Positions 62,922 to 64,000 of a stretch of 64,000 nucleotides of DNA are shown piece after piece. The stretch is from positions 62,001 through 126,000 of the forward strand of contig NZ_JANIPJ010000016.1 in NCBI RefSeq assembly GCF_024623455.1, in the 5' to 3' direction. Within the stretch, counting starts at the first letter, position 1, and each line of letters starts with the position of its first letter. Below the pieces are notes generated by a model that did not search any database, was not told where the DNA came from, and was given only the letters and a program-made list of their open reading frames with translations. The DNA is from Paenibacillus soyae. GTDB lineage: Bacteria > Bacillota > Bacilli > Paenibacillales > Paenibacillaceae. Both the position numbers and the translations under genes were made by a program.

Positions 62922-63904
62922 CGACGCGGGAAGCGATGCCGAAGCCGCTGCTGCAGATCGAGAATCTTAAAACGTATTATCCGGTTCGCCGAGGGTTATT
63001 CGGCCAGACCTCCGGTTTCGTCAAAGCCGTAGATGATGTCAGCTTGACGCTTTACGAGGGGGAGACGCTCGGGCTTGTCGGCGAATCGGGCTGCGGCAAA
63101 TCTTCGATCGGCCGTTCTGTCGTCCGGCTGGAGCGTCCGCATGCGGGGCGCGTTCTCTTCGAAGGCGAGGACATTACGAATGCCTCGCAGAGCGAACTGA
63201 GGCCTATCCGGATGCGAATGCAAATGATCTTCCAAGATCCCTATGCCTCTCTTAATCCTAGATTGCGAATATTCGATACGTTGGCGGAGCCGATGATCGC
63301 CCATCGATTGGCGAAGCGCGGCGACGTTCAGGCCGAAGTAGAAAGGCTGCTTCAGCTGGTAGGATTGCCGCGTGCCGCGGCTGATCGGTATCCGCATGAA
63401 TTTTCGGGCGGCCAGAAGCAGCGGATCGGCATCGCTAGGGCATTGTCGATGAACCCAAGGCTGATCGTGTGCGATGAGCCCGTGTCCGCGCTAGACGTTT
63501 CGATTCAGGCGCAAATCCTGGGCCTGCTGCAGGACTTGCAGGATGAGCTGAAGCTGTCTTACTTGTTCATCGCCCACGGGATCGGCGCCGTGAAGCAGGT
63601 GAGCACGAGGGTCGCCGTCATGTATTTGGGACGGATTGTGGAGCTGGCCCCTTCGGAGTCCCTATTCCGCAAGCCCAGACATCCTTACACGAAGCTGCTG
63701 CTCGGCGCATACCATCCGCCGGATCCTCTGCTCCGTGGCATGGATCGTCCGATTATCCGCGGAGACGTGCCCGATCCGTCGCGCCCGCCGCCAGGCTGCA
63801 GGTTCCATACCCGCTGTCCGTACGCCCGGGAACGGTGCCGGACGGAGGAACCAAGCTTAACGAATGACGCGCATGGCGTCGCCTGCCATTATCCGCTTGC
63901 ATGA
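62918..63904 (+). CDS. Peptide ABC transporter ATPase, OppF/DppF-like
   Basis: The 328-residue ATPase begins in the ATGA overlap (MTTREAMPKPLLQIENLKTY). It shows Walker A GESGCGKSS, signature FSGGQKQR, Walker B LIVCDEPVSALD and the C-terminal CRFHTRCPYARERC. It pairs with the preceding ATPase. The permease gene follows 27 bp downstream. Confidence 0.9.
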   Translation: MTTREAMPKPLLQIENLKTYYPVRRGLFGQTSGFVKAVDDVSLTLYEGETLGLVGESGCGKSSIGRSVVRLERPHAGRVLFEGEDITNASQSELRPIRMRMQMIFQDPYASLNPRLRIFDTLAEPMIAHRLAKRGDVQAEVERLLQLVGLPRAAADRYPHEFSGGQKQRIGIARALSMNPRLIVCDEPVSALDVSIQAQILGLLQDLQDELKLSYLFIAHGIGAVKQVSTRVAVMYLGRIVELAPSESLFRKPRHPYTKLLLGAYHPPDPLLRGMDRPIIRGDVPDPSRPPPGCRFHTRCPYARERCRTEEPSLTNDAHGVACHYPLA

Positions 63905-63931
63905 GAGAAAGAGAGGGAGGAAGCGAAGAAA

Positions 63932-64000
63932 ATGGGCACTTATATCGTCAGGAGGCTGTTCATCGCCGTTCCCGTTTTTTTCGGCATTACGGTACTCAGC
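63932..64000 (+). CDS. Peptide ABC permease, OppB/DppB-like (3' truncated by the window)
   Basis: Only the first 23 codons are visible (MGTYIVRRLFIAVPVFFGIT), after GAGGGAGGAAG. The start is typical of DppB/OppB permeases. The rest lies beyond the right edge. No binding-protein gene is seen before it. Confidence 0.72.
   Translation, partial: MGTYIVRRLFIAVPVFFGITVLS

Noticed and set aside
1..64000. Mobile element or prophage signs
   Set aside because: No transposase, integrase, inverted-repeat ends or target duplications were seen, and composition looks even.

Overview
The window looks like chromosomal DNA of a Paenibacillaceae bacterium (Paenibacillus, Cohnella or a close relative). The evidence is AGGAGG-type ribosome binding sites, S-layer-homology (SLH) anchored glycan hydrolases, YesM/YesN and YesS-type regulators, LplABC-type sugar importers, and Bacillus-like sulfur genes. 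I saw no tRNA, rRNA, CRISPR array, transposase or phage gene. The species is inferred, not shown.

Positions 1-8.5 kb hold surface xylan-degrading enzymes. A GH30-type hydrolase with four FN3 and three SLH domains enters from the left edge. A GH10 xylanase carrying both a cohesin-like and a dockerin-like domain follows. From 8.5 to 9 kb there is a two-gene unit of tiny membrane peptides behind an Fnr/CRP-type site. A secreted RCC1-repeat protein lies convergent to it.

Positions 12-28 kb look like a galactomannan or manno-oligosaccharide locus. It contains an AraC regulator divergent from a CBM27-CBM35-GH26-SLH mannanase, a cytoplasmic GH36 alpha-galactosidase, a YesM/YesN two-component system, two LplB/LplC-type permeases and a lipoprotein binding protein. 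A LacI regulator and a short-chain dehydrogenase follow. cre-like sites suggest carbon catabolite control.

Positions 28-49 kb look like a second polysaccharide locus. A GH28-like protein is convergent to a giant secreted SLH-anchored heparinase II/III-like protein. A paralogous lyase without signal peptide and a third cytoplasmic lyase-like protein are encoded divergently. A YesS-type membrane AraC regulator and another LplABC-type importer follow. A consistent reading is outside cleavage, import, then inside cleavage of a uronate-containing glycan whose identity I cannot determine.

Positions 49-64 kb concern sulfur. A TSUP transporter and an esterase form one operon opposite a LysR gene. 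Next come a second LysR gene with an attenuator-like leader and a probable AUC start, a TcyJLMN-type importer, a CmoO-like monooxygenase, an M20 deacetylase joined in frame to a DinB domain, a GNAT acetyltransferase and a CmoJ-like monooxygenase. This is a rearranged version of the Bacillus subtilis ytmI (S-alkyl-cysteine salvage) operon. A peptide ABC transporter follows and leaves the window. The same dyad, AATAGA-N5-TCTATT, precedes both the Tcy operon and the peptide transporter, so both may belong to one regulon.
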